Of a DNA stretch of 64,000 nt, positions 46,123 through 54,731 are shown in pieces. The notes under the pieces are model-generated. The model saw nothing but the letters and a program-made list of their open reading frames with translations, made no database searches and was not told the origin of the DNA. The translations under genes and the position numbers were made by a program. The stretch comes from Noviherbaspirillum sp. Root189. Its GTDB lineage: Bacteria; Pseudomonadota; Gammaproteobacteria; Burkholderiales; Burkholderiaceae_D. The stretch's first letter is position 1. Every line of letters begins with the position of its first letter. Location: assembly GCF_001428545.1 (NCBI RefSeq), contig NZ_LMHZ01000015.1, forward strand, positions 1-64,000. The letters are read 5' to 3'.

Positions 46123-47379
46123 TCAGGCCGTGCCGTGGCGTTTTCGGTAACCTTCGAGGAAGCGCGCAATGCGTCCCATTGCATCGGTCAGATCATCGGA
46201 GTTCGGCAAGAAAACGACCCGGAAATGATCGGGGGCGAACCAATTGAAGCCGGTACCCTGAACAATCAGGACCCTTTCCTCCGCCAGCAGCTCATAGGCA
46301 AACTTCTGGTCATCCTCGATCGGGTAAATCTTCGGATCGAGTTTCGGGAACATGTAGAGCGCGGACTTCGGCTTGACGCAGGTGACGCCAGGGATTTCAG
46401 TGAGCAGCTTGTGCGCGAGATCGCGTTGCTTGAGCAAGCGCCCACCGGGTCCGACCAGGTCGTTAATGCTTTGATACCCGCCCAGCGCGGTCTGGATCGC
46501 AAACTGCCCCGGCGCATTGGCGCACAGACGCATCGACGCCAGCATGTTCAGGCCCTCGATGTAGTCCTTGGCCGGCTTCTTCTCGCCGGATACTACCATC
46601 CAGCCAGCGCGATAGCCGCAGGATCGATAATTCTTGGACAGACCGTTGAGCGTAAGGAAGAGCACATCGTCAGCCAGCGAGGCGATCGAGGTGTGCTGTT
46701 CGCCGTCGTACAGGGTCTTGTCGTAAATTTCGTCGGCAAACACGATCAATTGGTGCTGGCGCGCCACATCGACAATCTGCTGCAGCACTTCAACCGGATA
46801 GAGCGCACCGGTCGGATTGTTCGGGTTGATGACAACGATGGCCTTGGTATTGGAGGTGATCTTTTTCTTGATGTCCTCGATATCGGGAAGCCATCCGGAC
46901 TGCTCGTCGCAGACATAATGCACGGGCTTGCCGCCGGACAGGCTGACCGCCGCAGTCCAGAGCGGATAATCGGGTGCTGGAACCAGGACTTCGTCACCGC
47001 TGTTGAGCAAGGCATTCATGCCCATGACGATCAGCTCGGATGCGCCGTTGCCGATATAGATATCGTCAATCGTAACGCCTTCGATCTTCTTTTCCTGCGT
47101 GTAGTGCATGATCGCCTTGCGCGGCGCGAACATGCCCTTGGAATCGGTATAGCCTGCGGCATTGCCCATGTTGATGATCATGTCATGCACGATCTCGTCG
47201 GGCGCGTCGAAACCGAACACGGCGAGGTTGCCGATGTTCAGCTTGATAATTTTGTGGCCCTCTTCTTCCATCTGCTTGGCTTTTTCCAAGACAGGGCCAC
47301 GGATGTCGTAACAGACGTCTGCCAGTTTCCTGGACTTTTGAATCGGTCGCACTCGGTATATTCCTCGTGGTTTACGCAT
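46123..47379 (-). CDS. alaA: Pyridoxal-phosphate aminotransferase, alanine-synthesising type (AlaA-like)
   Basis: A 418-residue class I aminotransferase. RPIQKSRKLADVCYDIRGPV at the N-terminus is close to Escherichia coli AlaA (YfbQ), the glutamate-pyruvate transaminase; the PLP lysine is in LTLNGLSKNYRSCGYR (about residue 249). The NPNNPTGALYP and DEIYDKTLYDG motifs are intact. In related bacteria this gene lies next to hom and thrC, as here. The ATG at 47379 precedes the conserved start. The reaction is inferred from the family. Confidence 0.92.
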   Translation of the reverse strand: MRKPRGIYRVRPIQKSRKLADVCYDIRGPVLEKAKQMEEEGHKIIKLNIGNLAVFGFDAPDEIVHDMIINMGNAAGYTDSKGMFAPRKAIMHYTQEKKIEGVTIDDIYIGNGASELIVMGMNALLNSGDEVLVPAPDYPLWTAAVSLSGGKPVHYVCDEQSGWLPDIEDIKKKITSNTKAIVVINPNNPTGALYPVEVLQQIVDVARQHQLIVFADEIYDKTLYDGEQHTSIASLADDVLFLTLNGLSKNYRSCGYRAGWMVVSGEKKPAKDYIEGLNMLASMRLCANAPGQFAIQTALGGYQSINDLVGPGGRLLKQRDLAHKLLTEIPGVTCVKPKSALYMFPKLDPKIYPIEDDQKFAYELLAEERVLIVQGTGFNWFAPDHFRVVFLPNSDDLTDAMGRIARFLEGYRKRHGTA

Positions 47380-47539
47380 AACGGCGTGCAATGCTGCACC
47401 GCCAAAAGAACCATTTTGCCGAAAGCAACCCGTTTTATCAATGCGTACGGCCGCCTTTTAATCCGGGAAGGGCTACAATGCCCCCTTCTTTTTCTTCTTG
47501 TTGTCGGAAATTTATGACTTTTCGCGGGTCTATTACGCC

Positions 47540-47917
47540 ATGAAGCTCCATTCAACTCCTACCCAACATTATCAGACCGTCACCGCTTACGATGAAGAAG
47601 GCGTTGAAATCAATGCTCAGCGCTTCGGCTACAGCCTGATCGTCATGCCGGAAACGCCACCGCAGCAATGGCCGGTCGCATCCTTCGACGCCCTGACGGC
47701 AGAAGATTTTTCCCGGCTGGACGAAGTGTCGCCCGATGTTGTTATTCTTGGCACTGGCAGGCGTCAGCGCTTCATTCACCCTCGACTGATTGCGGCATTG
47801 ACTTCGCGCCGCATCGGCGTCGAGTGCATGGATAACCCTGCCGCGTGCCGCACTTACAACATCTTGATGGGTGAAGGTCGCAAGGTCGCTCTCGCACTGA
47901 TCTTCGACGAGCCCTGA
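47540..47917 (+). CDS. Mth938-like domain protein (DUF498)
   Basis: A 125-residue protein of the MTH938/DUF498 family, a small Rossmann-like fold. The segments FGYSLIVMP, PDVVILGTGRRQRFIHPRL and GVECMDNPAACRTYNILMGEGRKVALAL are typical. The function is unknown in bacteria; a mitochondrial relative, NDUFAF3, takes part in complex I assembly. It is divergent from the aminotransferase gene, so is transcribed alone. Start at 47540, the conserved MKL. Confidence 0.87.
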   Translation: MKLHSTPTQHYQTVTAYDEEGVEINAQRFGYSLIVMPETPPQQWPVASFDALTAEDFSRLDEVSPDVVILGTGRRQRFIHPRLIAALTSRRIGVECMDNPAACRTYNILMGEGRKVALALIFDEP

Positions 47918-48308
47918 TCCTGATATCCGCGCATCTTAAGCGGTATCCTGTGCGGCGCGGTACCTGCGACCATCAAGGGGTGATGGCCCCAGCACAATTG
48001 CCTTCTTGAAAACCTGCAAGGCATCTCCATATGGAGGCATATGGCAAACATCGCTGGAACAAAGGCGTCGATTTCGCGTCATGTCGGAGAACAGGCAGCG
48101 GTTCCTCGATCGATGTGATTACGCCTACTTGATACGCCTACTTGAGTTGTCATTGCGCCATATCCGGCAGTTCGGGTTTCCGTGACGTGTGGCATTTCAA
48201 ATTGAATGAACATTCGATAACATCAGGGGTGCGGCCTTTATTACCAGTTGACCGCAGACGCACTGACCGTCGTCACAAACGACAAAACATTTGTACCAGG
48301 AGACCATT
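47918..48308. other. Intergenic region upstream of the peroxiredoxin gene
   Basis: No gene seen in about 390 bases. It contains a 13-base tandem duplication (48120-48145) and the palindrome CTCCATATGGAG near 48025. The last 100 bases before the peroxiredoxin gene are A/T-rich and should hold its promoter. Confidence 0.6.
48120..48145. repeat. 13-bp tandem duplication
   Basis: TACGCCTACTTGA occurs twice back to back without spacer. Likely a simple slippage duplication. Confidence 0.85.
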
Positions 48309-48785
48309 GTGGCTGAAAGCCCGTCCGCACTTAATATGACCGCACCCGATTTCTCAGCTGAAATGACTGGCAACCGGATGTTTCGCCTTTCCGATTACAG
48401 GGGAAAGACGCTCGTACTGTACTTTTACCCGAAGGACAACACGCCCGGCTGCACCACCGAAAGCATGCAATTCCGGGACCTCTATCCACAGTTTCAAGAG
48501 GCCAACACAGAGATATTCGGTATAAGCCGCGACAGCATCCGTTCGCACGAAGGCTTCAAGGCCAAGCTCGACATGCCGTTCGAGCTGATTTCGGACCCTG
48601 ACGAGACAGTCTGCAATTTGTTTGATGTCATGAAAATGAAAACCATGTACGGCAAACAGGCACGCGGCGTAGAACGGTCGACATTTATCATTGACGGCAA
48701 CGGGACATTGGTGAAAGAATGGCGTGGAGTGAAAGTGCCTGGGCACGTTGATGAAGTACTGGAGTTCGTGAAGGCTCTTGCGTAA
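48309..48785 (+). CDS. Peroxiredoxin of the Bcp/PrxQ family
   Basis: A 158-residue thiol peroxidase. The peroxidatic cysteine lies in the PKDNTPGCTTES motif, and FxxYPKDNTPGCT is the Bcp/PrxQ signature. In Escherichia coli Bcp a second cysteine follows five residues later and resolves the intermediate; here that position is methionine (CTTESM), so the enzyme may use another cysteine (for instance the one in ETVCNLF) or work as a 1-Cys form. The start is GTG at 48309, because AGGAG lies six bases upstream; no good ATG start exists. Confidence 0.9.
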   Translation: MAESPSALNMTAPDFSAEMTGNRMFRLSDYRGKTLVLYFYPKDNTPGCTTESMQFRDLYPQFQEANTEIFGISRDSIRSHEGFKAKLDMPFELISDPDETVCNLFDVMKMKTMYGKQARGVERSTFIIDGNGTLVKEWRGVKVPGHVDEVLEFVKALA

Positions 48786-48826
48786 CCGCTGAACCCATTG
48801 AATCTAAAAGAATTTTCTCTTCGAAG

Positions 48827-48873
48827 GCCGTTTGTGGAAGAGGCATCAAGCCTCCCCCTCAAACGGCTTTTTT
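48827..48873 (+). terminator. Intrinsic terminator after the peroxiredoxin gene
   Basis: GCCGTTTG and CAAACGGC form the outer stem and GAGGC/GCCTC an inner stem around a short loop, followed by TTTTTT. It is about 40 bases past the stop codon. Confidence 0.85.
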
Positions 48874-49064
48874 ACTTCGCGTTTCTGCATTCCGGAACGC
48901 ATCATCGCACTGCCCGATCCCTGCAGTATCCTTTACCTTTCTTTTCTCAGGTTGTATTGCACTCGCTTTTCCCAACCCGCTGTTTCAATCAACCCGCAAC
49001 CCGCCGTGCAACCGTTTGGCCCCGACGAGTCGTCTATTCAATACATTTTTAGATTGAGGTCCTG

Positions 49065-50723
49065 ATGCCACTGCCCAAATTACCGACAAAACCCGCAACA
49101 ATGCTCTCCCCGCAGGATTACCCCAAGGCAGAGAAAGGCAAATCGGTAAAACCTGTGATGACGCTGGTTGAATCCGCTCCGCAAGTAATCGAAATTCCTC
49201 CTGAAGCACGCGCCAAAACAACTGAAAAGGCGCCTGCCGTAAAAACCCGTACCGCCAAGCCGAAGGCTGCCGACAGCCTCGTTAAATCCAGTTCCAGCCG
49301 CATCGCCGGCAAGCTTGGGCTAACCAAGCTCTTCGTGCTCGACACCAATGTGCTGATGCATGATCCGACGTCGCTGTTCCGCTTTGAGGAACACGATGTC
49401 TATTTGCCGATGATGACGCTGGAAGAACTCGACAACCATAAAAAAGGAATGTCGGAAGTCGCACGCAATGCACGACAGGTATCGCGTTCCCTCGATGCAC
49501 TTGTCGCTGGTGTTGCTGAACACGAGATCGAAAACGGGATTCCACTCGCCAAGCTGGGCAATAAGGATGCAAAAGGCCGCCTTTTTTTCCAGACCAGGTT
49601 GCAGAACGTGGAATTGCCGGAAGGACTACCGATCGGCAAGGCCGACAACCAGATTCTCGGCGTGGTTCGCGCCCTCGAAGGCCAGTTCCCAGGGCGTCCG
49701 GTGGTGCTGGTGTCGAAGGACATCAACATGCGAATCAAGGCCCGTGCCATGGGTCTGCCGGCGGAAGAGTATCTCAACGACCATGTCCTCGAAGACACGG
49801 ACCTGCTGTATTCCGGCATCGTTCAGTTGCCTGATGACTTCTGGAACAAGCACGCCAAGGGCATGGAATCCTGGCAGGAAAACAAACACGGTACCGGCTA
49901 TACGTTCTATCGTGTGACTGGACCGGTCGTTCCTTCCCTGCTGGTCAACCAGTTTGTGTTCCTGGAGCCCAACAATGGCGAGGCGTCTTTCTATGGACAG
50001 GTCAAGCAGATCAACGGCAAAACCGCCGTGCTGCAAACGCTGCGTGACTACACCCATGGCAAGAACAGTGTCTGGGGCGTTACTTCTCGCAATCGCGAAC
50101 AGAATTTCGCCCTCAATCTGCTGATGAACCCCGAGTGCGACTTTGTCACCTTGCTTGGTCAGGCTGGTACCGGCAAGACCCTGCTTGCGTTGGCAGCGGG
50201 ATTGGCGCAGGTCCTGGAAACCAAACTCTACAACGAAATCATCGTGACCCGTGTCACCGTACCGGTCGGTGAGGACATCGGTTTCCTGCCTGGCACCGAG
50301 GAAGAAAAAATGTCGCCGTGGATGGGCGCTTTTGACGATAACCTCGAAGTGTTGAACAAGTCGGATAATGACGCCGGCGAATGGGGCCGCGCCGCAACGC
50401 AGGATCTGATCCGCTCACGCATCAAGATCAAATCCATGAACTTCATGCGCGGCCGCACCTTTGTCAACAAGTTCCTGATCATCGACGAGGCACAGAACCT
50501 GACGCCGAAGCAAATGAAGACCTTGGTGACGCGTGCCGGTCCGGGTACCAAAATCATCTGCCTGGGTAACATCGCGCAGATCGATACGCCTTACCTGACC
50601 GAAGGTTCGAGCGGCCTGACCTATGTGGTCGACCGCTTCAAGGGTTGGTCGCACAGTGGCCATGTCACACTGGCACGCGGCGAGCGCTCTCGCCTGGCCG
50701 ATCATGCGAGCGAAGTGCTGTAG
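49065..50723 (+). CDS. PhoH-family ATPase with N-terminal PIN domain (PhoH2 type)
   Basis: A 552-residue protein. A low-complexity basic N-terminus (about 1-80) is followed by a PIN domain (LFVLDTNVLMHDPTSLF from about 90; the first conserved Asp is in DTNVL) and a PhoH ATPase domain with Walker A GQAGTGKT (about 364-371) and IIDEAQNLTP as Walker B. PhoH2-type proteins of mycobacteria are sequence-specific ribonuclease/helicases. Here the role is unknown. The start ATG at 49065 is preceded by a GAGG. It is monocistronic. Confidence 0.92.
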   Translation: MPLPKLPTKPATMLSPQDYPKAEKGKSVKPVMTLVESAPQVIEIPPEARAKTTEKAPAVKTRTAKPKAADSLVKSSSSRIAGKLGLTKLFVLDTNVLMHDPTSLFRFEEHDVYLPMMTLEELDNHKKGMSEVARNARQVSRSLDALVAGVAEHEIENGIPLAKLGNKDAKGRLFFQTRLQNVELPEGLPIGKADNQILGVVRALEGQFPGRPVVLVSKDINMRIKARAMGLPAEEYLNDHVLEDTDLLYSGIVQLPDDFWNKHAKGMESWQENKHGTGYTFYRVTGPVVPSLLVNQFVFLEPNNGEASFYGQVKQINGKTAVLQTLRDYTHGKNSVWGVTSRNREQNFALNLLMNPECDFVTLLGQAGTGKTLLALAAGLAQVLETKLYNEIIVTRVTVPVGEDIGFLPGTEEEKMSPWMGAFDDNLEVLNKSDNDAGEWGRAATQDLIRSRIKIKSMNFMRGRTFVNKFLIIDEAQNLTPKQMKTLVTRAGPGTKIICLGNIAQIDTPYLTEGSSGLTYVVDRFKGWSHSGHVTLARGERSRLADHASEVL

Positions 50724-50753
50724 CCGGTACTATTTGCTTAGCAAATAAGCCAA

Positions 50754-50786
50754 GAAAAAAAGCCTGCACATGTGTGCAGGCTTTTT
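50754..50786. terminator. Bidirectional intrinsic terminator
   Basis: AAAAAAGCCTGCACA and TGTGCAGGCTTTTT around a TG loop. Between phoH-type gene (plus) and pit (minus), which converge. Confidence 0.93.
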
Positions 50787-50839
50787 CATTTGTGGCTTCA
50801 GCTCGCTTAATGGTACCTGGACGAACCTAACATTGACGC

Positions 50840-51847
50840 TTAGAGAATCTTGGTGCCGATCCACCACGCAATGGCAGCAACGAAGGCAGACGCAGGAATG
50901 GTAAAGATCCATGCCCAGACGATATTGCCGGCGACGCCCCAGCGTACTGCAGACATTTTGCGTGACGAACCTACACCGACAATGGCGCCCGTGATGGTGT
51001 GCGTTGTTGATACCGGAACGCCGAGTGCAGTGGCAAGAAACAAGGTGATCGCACCGCCAGTCTCTGCGCAAAATCCGCCGACCGGCTTGAGCTTGGTAAT
51101 CTTTTGGCCCATGGTTTTCACGATACGCCATCCACCAAACAAGGTGCCCATACCAATCGCAGCATAGCAGCTCAGCACGACCCACATCGGCAAGGGATCA
51201 GTCGTGGAGGAATAACCGGCGGCAATCAGCAGCATCCAGATAATGCCCATTGTTTTCTGCGCATCGTTGCCGCCGTGGCCAAGGCTGTACATTGACGCGG
51301 AAACCAACTGCGCGCGCCGAAACCACTTATCGACGCGGCGGGGTGTGGAACGAACAAAAAGCCACGACACGACTACCATCATGATCGAACCAAAAACGAA
51401 GCCAAGCAGTGGCGACAGGACGATGAAGGCGATGGTTTTGATCAGGCCTGATGAAATCAGTGCACCGGTACCGGCCTTGGCAACTGCCGCTCCAACCAGA
51501 CCACCGATAAGGGCATGGGACGACGACGATGGAATGCCGTAATACCAGGTCAGGATATTCCAGAAGATTGCGCCTACCAGCGCGCCAAAGACCACATAAT
51601 GATCGACAACAGATGGTTCAATCGTTCCTTTACCAACCGTCGTAGCCACCTTTAACTGAAAAAAGAAGATGGCGACAACGTTGAAAAACGCGGCCATTGC
51701 GACAGCGTGCTGCGGCTTGAGCACACCGGTAGAGACCACCGTTGCAATTGCGTTGGCGGCATCATGGAAGCCGTTCATGAAATCGAACAGCAGTGCCAGC
51801 AAGATCAGGAAGGCAAGTGTGTAAATGCTGATTTGTAGGGTTTGCAT
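50840..51847 (-). CDS. pit: Inorganic phosphate transporter, Pit family
   Basis: A 335-residue inner-membrane protein with about ten helices. The family signatures FDFMNGFHDAANAIATVVSTGVL near the N-terminus and GGNDAQKTMGII in the second half are clear. The protein moves phosphate or metal-phosphate complexes with protons. The shorter length (E. coli PitA has 499) is typical of PitA-like forms coupled to DUF47. It is 105 bases downstream of the DUF47 gene on the same strand, so they form one unit. The start is the ATG at 51847; the frame is open upstream. Confidence 0.95.
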   Translation of the reverse strand: MQTLQISIYTLAFLILLALLFDFMNGFHDAANAIATVVSTGVLKPQHAVAMAAFFNVVAIFFFQLKVATTVGKGTIEPSVVDHYVVFGALVGAIFWNILTWYYGIPSSSSHALIGGLVGAAVAKAGTGALISSGLIKTIAFIVLSPLLGFVFGSIMMVVVSWLFVRSTPRRVDKWFRRAQLVSASMYSLGHGGNDAQKTMGIIWMLLIAAGYSSTTDPLPMWVVLSCYAAIGMGTLFGGWRIVKTMGQKITKLKPVGGFCAETGGAITLFLATALGVPVSTTHTITGAIVGVGSSRKMSAVRWGVAGNIVWAWIFTIPASAFVAAIAWWIGTKIL

Positions 51848-51952
51848 GAGATTCTTGTTTTGTTTAATTCCGTGCGCCTGACACATCAGCACAGCAACGA
51901 TCTGTAGCCGGCGCTGTCGAGTGCAGCCGCTTATCCCCGGGGATGAGTCGGG

Positions 51953-52579
51953 TCATGCGTTCTCGACGATGATGCCTTCGATGATGTTGGCAACGTCTTC
52001 GCAACGGTCGGTCACGGTTTCAAGAATTTCGTAAATCGCTTTCAGTTTGATCAGATTGCGCACGTCGGGTTCATCACGGAAAAGCTTGGACATAGCTGCG
52101 CGCATCACGTGGTCAGCATCGGATTCGAGGCGATCGATCTCTTCGCAAATTGCAAGGATCTGCGTCGAATTGTCCATGTTGTGCAGCAAGCCCACCGCAG
52201 CCTTTACCTTTTCCGTGCAAGCATGGCAAAGCTCGGCAAGGCGCTTGGCCTCAGGCGTAATGGCCTTGATGTCGTACAGGGAAATTGTCTGGCCCGCATC
52301 TTCCAGCAAGTCCAGGATGTCGTCCATGCGCGTGATCAGTTTGTGAATGTCGTCGCGGTCCAGCGGAGTAATGAACGTCTTGTGCAGGAGATCCAGAGTC
52401 TGATGGGTTACCTTGTCCGCCTGCTTTTCGATGCCTTCAATGGCATGCACACGGTTTTCGAGATCGTCGAAGTTGGTCATCAGGGCAACCATTTCCTTTG
52501 CACCCTTTACGCACAGTTCCCCGTGCTGGATAAACAACTCGAAGAACTTGCCCTCATTGGGCATCAATCGTCCAAACAT
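51953..52579 (-). CDS. DUF47 family PhoU-like protein (Pit accessory)
   Basis: A 208-residue all-helical protein. The sequence MFGRLMPNEGKFFELFIQHG opens the DUF47 (PhoU-like) domain and the rest is helical with several acidic clusters (DRDDIHKLITRMDDILDLLEDAG). DUF47 genes precede pit genes in many bacteria and the protein is thought to regulate the transporter. GAGAG lies upstream of the ATG. It sits just after dnaB (77 bases). Confidence 0.9.
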   Translation of the reverse strand: MFGRLMPNEGKFFELFIQHGELCVKGAKEMVALMTNFDDLENRVHAIEGIEKQADKVTHQTLDLLHKTFITPLDRDDIHKLITRMDDILDLLEDAGQTISLYDIKAITPEAKRLAELCHACTEKVKAAVGLLHNMDNSTQILAICEEIDRLESDADHVMRAAMSKLFRDEPDVRNLIKLKAIYEILETVTDRCEDVANIIEGIIVENA

Positions 52580-52656
52580 AATTGCACTCTCAAAAAGTCA
52601 AATTGTTAATGTCTTGGCGGCGGCCGACTCAAGTCGGCCGCCGAATGTCTGTGTCG

Positions 52657-54042
52657 TTATTCGTTGTCAAATACCGCGTTGCCGCCGGTATAGTTGTCGA
52701 ATTTGGTGTATTCACCCAGGAAAGTAAGGCGAATAGTGCCGATCGGGCCATTACGCTGCTTACCAATAATAATTTCGGCCGTGCCCTTGTCCGGCGAATC
52801 GGGGTTATAGACCTGATCACGGTAAATAAACAGAATAACGTCGGCATCCTGTTCGATAGCACCGGATTCACGCAAGTCGGACATCACGGGCCGCTTGTTT
52901 GGACGCTGTTCCAGCGAACGGTTCAACTGTGACAACGCAATCACGGGGCAGTTAAGTTCTTTTGCCAGCCCCTTCAGGTTTCGGGAAATTTCCGAGATTT
53001 CGGTTGCGCGGTTTTCACCCGCCGAGTTTGCAGACATCAGCTGCAGGTAGTCGATGATGATCAGTCCAAGCTTGCCACATTGCCGTGCCAGCCGGCGTGA
53101 CCGCGCGCGCAATTCAATTGAACTCAGCGCAGGAGTCTCATCGATGTAGATCTGAACTTCGTTCATCTTCTGGATCGCATGCGTGAGCCGGGGCCAGTCC
53201 TCGTCATTGAGACGGCCGGTACGCAAGCGATGCTGATCCAGACGTCCGACAGATCCCAGCATACGCATCGCGAGTTGGGCGCCACCCATTTCCATCGAAA
53301 AGATGGCAACCGGCAGACCGCTTTCGATCGCCACGTTCTCGCCGATGTTAATCGAGAATGCCGTCTTACCCATGGATGGGCGACCCGCCACGATAACCAG
53401 ATCGCCTGGCTGCAGGCCGGAAGTCATTCGATCCAGATCGACGAAGCCGGTAGGAACACCCGTGATGTCGTTCTGATTATCGCGATTATAGAGTTCATCG
53501 ATACGTTCGACGACCTGCGTCAGCAGCGGCTGGATTTCCAGGAAGCCCTGCGCACCCCGCGCGCCCTCTTCTGCAATCGCGAAGATCTTGGATTCGGCTT
53601 CATCGAGCAGTTGTTTAACTTCTTTGCCCTGAGGATTAAAGGCCTGTCCCGAAATTTCGTCGGAAACCGTAATCAGCTTACGTAGAACGCCGCGATCGCG
53701 GACAATTTCTGCATAGCGGCGAATGTTCGCCGCCGATGGCGTGTTCTGCGCGAGCGCATTCAGATAGGTAAGTCCGCCGACTTCGTCGGCCTTGCCGCTA
53801 CCGGTGAGCGCTTCATAGACCGTGATGACATCTGCCGGCCTGGTGGCATTGATCAGCTTGACGATATGCTGAAAGATGATGCGATGGTCATATCGATAGA
53901 AATCGTCTTCATGCACGAAATCCGCAATGCGGTCCCACGCTGCATTATCGAGCAATAAACCGCCCAAAACGGACTGTTCTGCTTCAATGGAATGTGGAGG
54001 AACGCGAAGCGCATCCAGCTGAGGATCGGTGCGTGTATTCAT
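52657..54042 (-). CDS. dnaB: Replicative DNA helicase DnaB
   Basis: A 461-residue hexameric helicase. The N-terminal domain (EAEQSVLGGLLLDNAAWDRI) is followed by the RecA-like helicase core with Walker A AGRPSMGKTA (about 217-226), LGLIIIDYLQLM Walker B and LSQLNRSLEQR. It unwinds DNA at replication forks. In many betaproteobacteria dnaB follows rpsF-priB-rpsR-rplI directly on the same strand; here 5.4 kb with the efflux cassette lie between. It is divergent from the MarR gene. Confidence 0.97.
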   Translation of the reverse strand: MNTRTDPQLDALRVPPHSIEAEQSVLGGLLLDNAAWDRIADFVHEDDFYRYDHRIIFQHIVKLINATRPADVITVYEALTGSGKADEVGGLTYLNALAQNTPSAANIRRYAEIVRDRGVLRKLITVSDEISGQAFNPQGKEVKQLLDEAESKIFAIAEEGARGAQGFLEIQPLLTQVVERIDELYNRDNQNDITGVPTGFVDLDRMTSGLQPGDLVIVAGRPSMGKTAFSINIGENVAIESGLPVAIFSMEMGGAQLAMRMLGSVGRLDQHRLRTGRLNDEDWPRLTHAIQKMNEVQIYIDETPALSSIELRARSRRLARQCGKLGLIIIDYLQLMSANSAGENRATEISEISRNLKGLAKELNCPVIALSQLNRSLEQRPNKRPVMSDLRESGAIEQDADVILFIYRDQVYNPDSPDKGTAEIIIGKQRNGPIGTIRLTFLGEYTKFDNYTGGNAVFDNE

Positions 54043-54155
54043 GGCGCGAATTATACCTTCTCGCCTGAAAGCAAGGCACGGCAGCTAGGGGAATATTCCT
54101 TGCGGGTGTGGCGCACATATCCATATTGCAATCAGTTGTCGCCGCACTTACTGCC

Positions 54156-54184
54156 TTGACATTCACTGCCTAGGCAGATATATT
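54156..54184 (+). promoter_or_regulatory. Promoter of the marR efflux operon with palindromic operator
   Basis: TTGACA (54156-54161), a 17-base spacer and TATATT (54179-54184) form a strong housekeeping promoter. The perfect palindrome CTGCCTAGGCAG (54166-54177) sits in the spacer, so a repressor bound there would block RNA polymerase. The MarR protein starting 39 bases downstream is the obvious candidate. Confidence 0.85.
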
Positions 54185-54222
54185 AACCTCTACCTCTACT
54201 ATCGCCGACCGCATTCCTTGCC

Positions 54223-54666
54223 ATGTCTCAACCGTATACCGTGAAAACTTATACTTCAGCCGAAAGCATTGGCTATCTGTTAAAACGCGCCGGCGGTCAG
54301 CTCTCCGTTACGTTCGATCGGCGTCTTGCCGAGTTTGATATGACGCATGCTCAACTTGGCATTTTCATGAAGCTGCTCTCTAGCAATTTGAATACCGCTG
54401 CGGATCTTGCCCGGGAATTTGCCACGGATACCGGTGCCATGACTCGTCTTCTAGATCGGCTCGAAGAAAAAGGTTTTGTTCAGCGCTGCCGAAGTACCGC
54501 CGACCGTCGTGTAGTAGAAGTTGCGTTATCTGAAAAAGGCCATGAAATGGCGGACCAGATGATTCAGGTCGCCGTCGATGCGTTGAATCACCATCTGCGC
54601 GGCTTCGCACCGGAAGAAGTCGAACAATTTAAAGAATTTCTACGGCGCATGATTGCTAATGCCTGA
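54223..54666 (+). CDS. MarR-family transcriptional regulator
   Basis: A 147-residue winged-helix protein. The N-terminal helix, the helix-turn-helix NTAADLAREFATDTGAMTRLLDRLEEKG and the wing RRVVEVALSEKGHEMADQM match the family. It is the first gene of the four-gene efflux operon. The palindrome in its own promoter argues for autorepression, released by a drug or aromatic ligand, as for EmrR or its relatives. The ligand cannot be told. Confidence 0.92.
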   Translation: MSQPYTVKTYTSAESIGYLLKRAGGQLSVTFDRRLAEFDMTHAQLGIFMKLLSSNLNTAADLAREFATDTGAMTRLLDRLEEKGFVQRCRSTADRRVVEVALSEKGHEMADQMIQVAVDALNHHLRGFAPEEVEQFKEFLRRMIANA

Positions 54667-54731
54667 GCAGCATGCGTCTTTTCGTTAATGCAACGACTCC
54701 TTCCTATACCTAACAATAAATACTCAATGTC

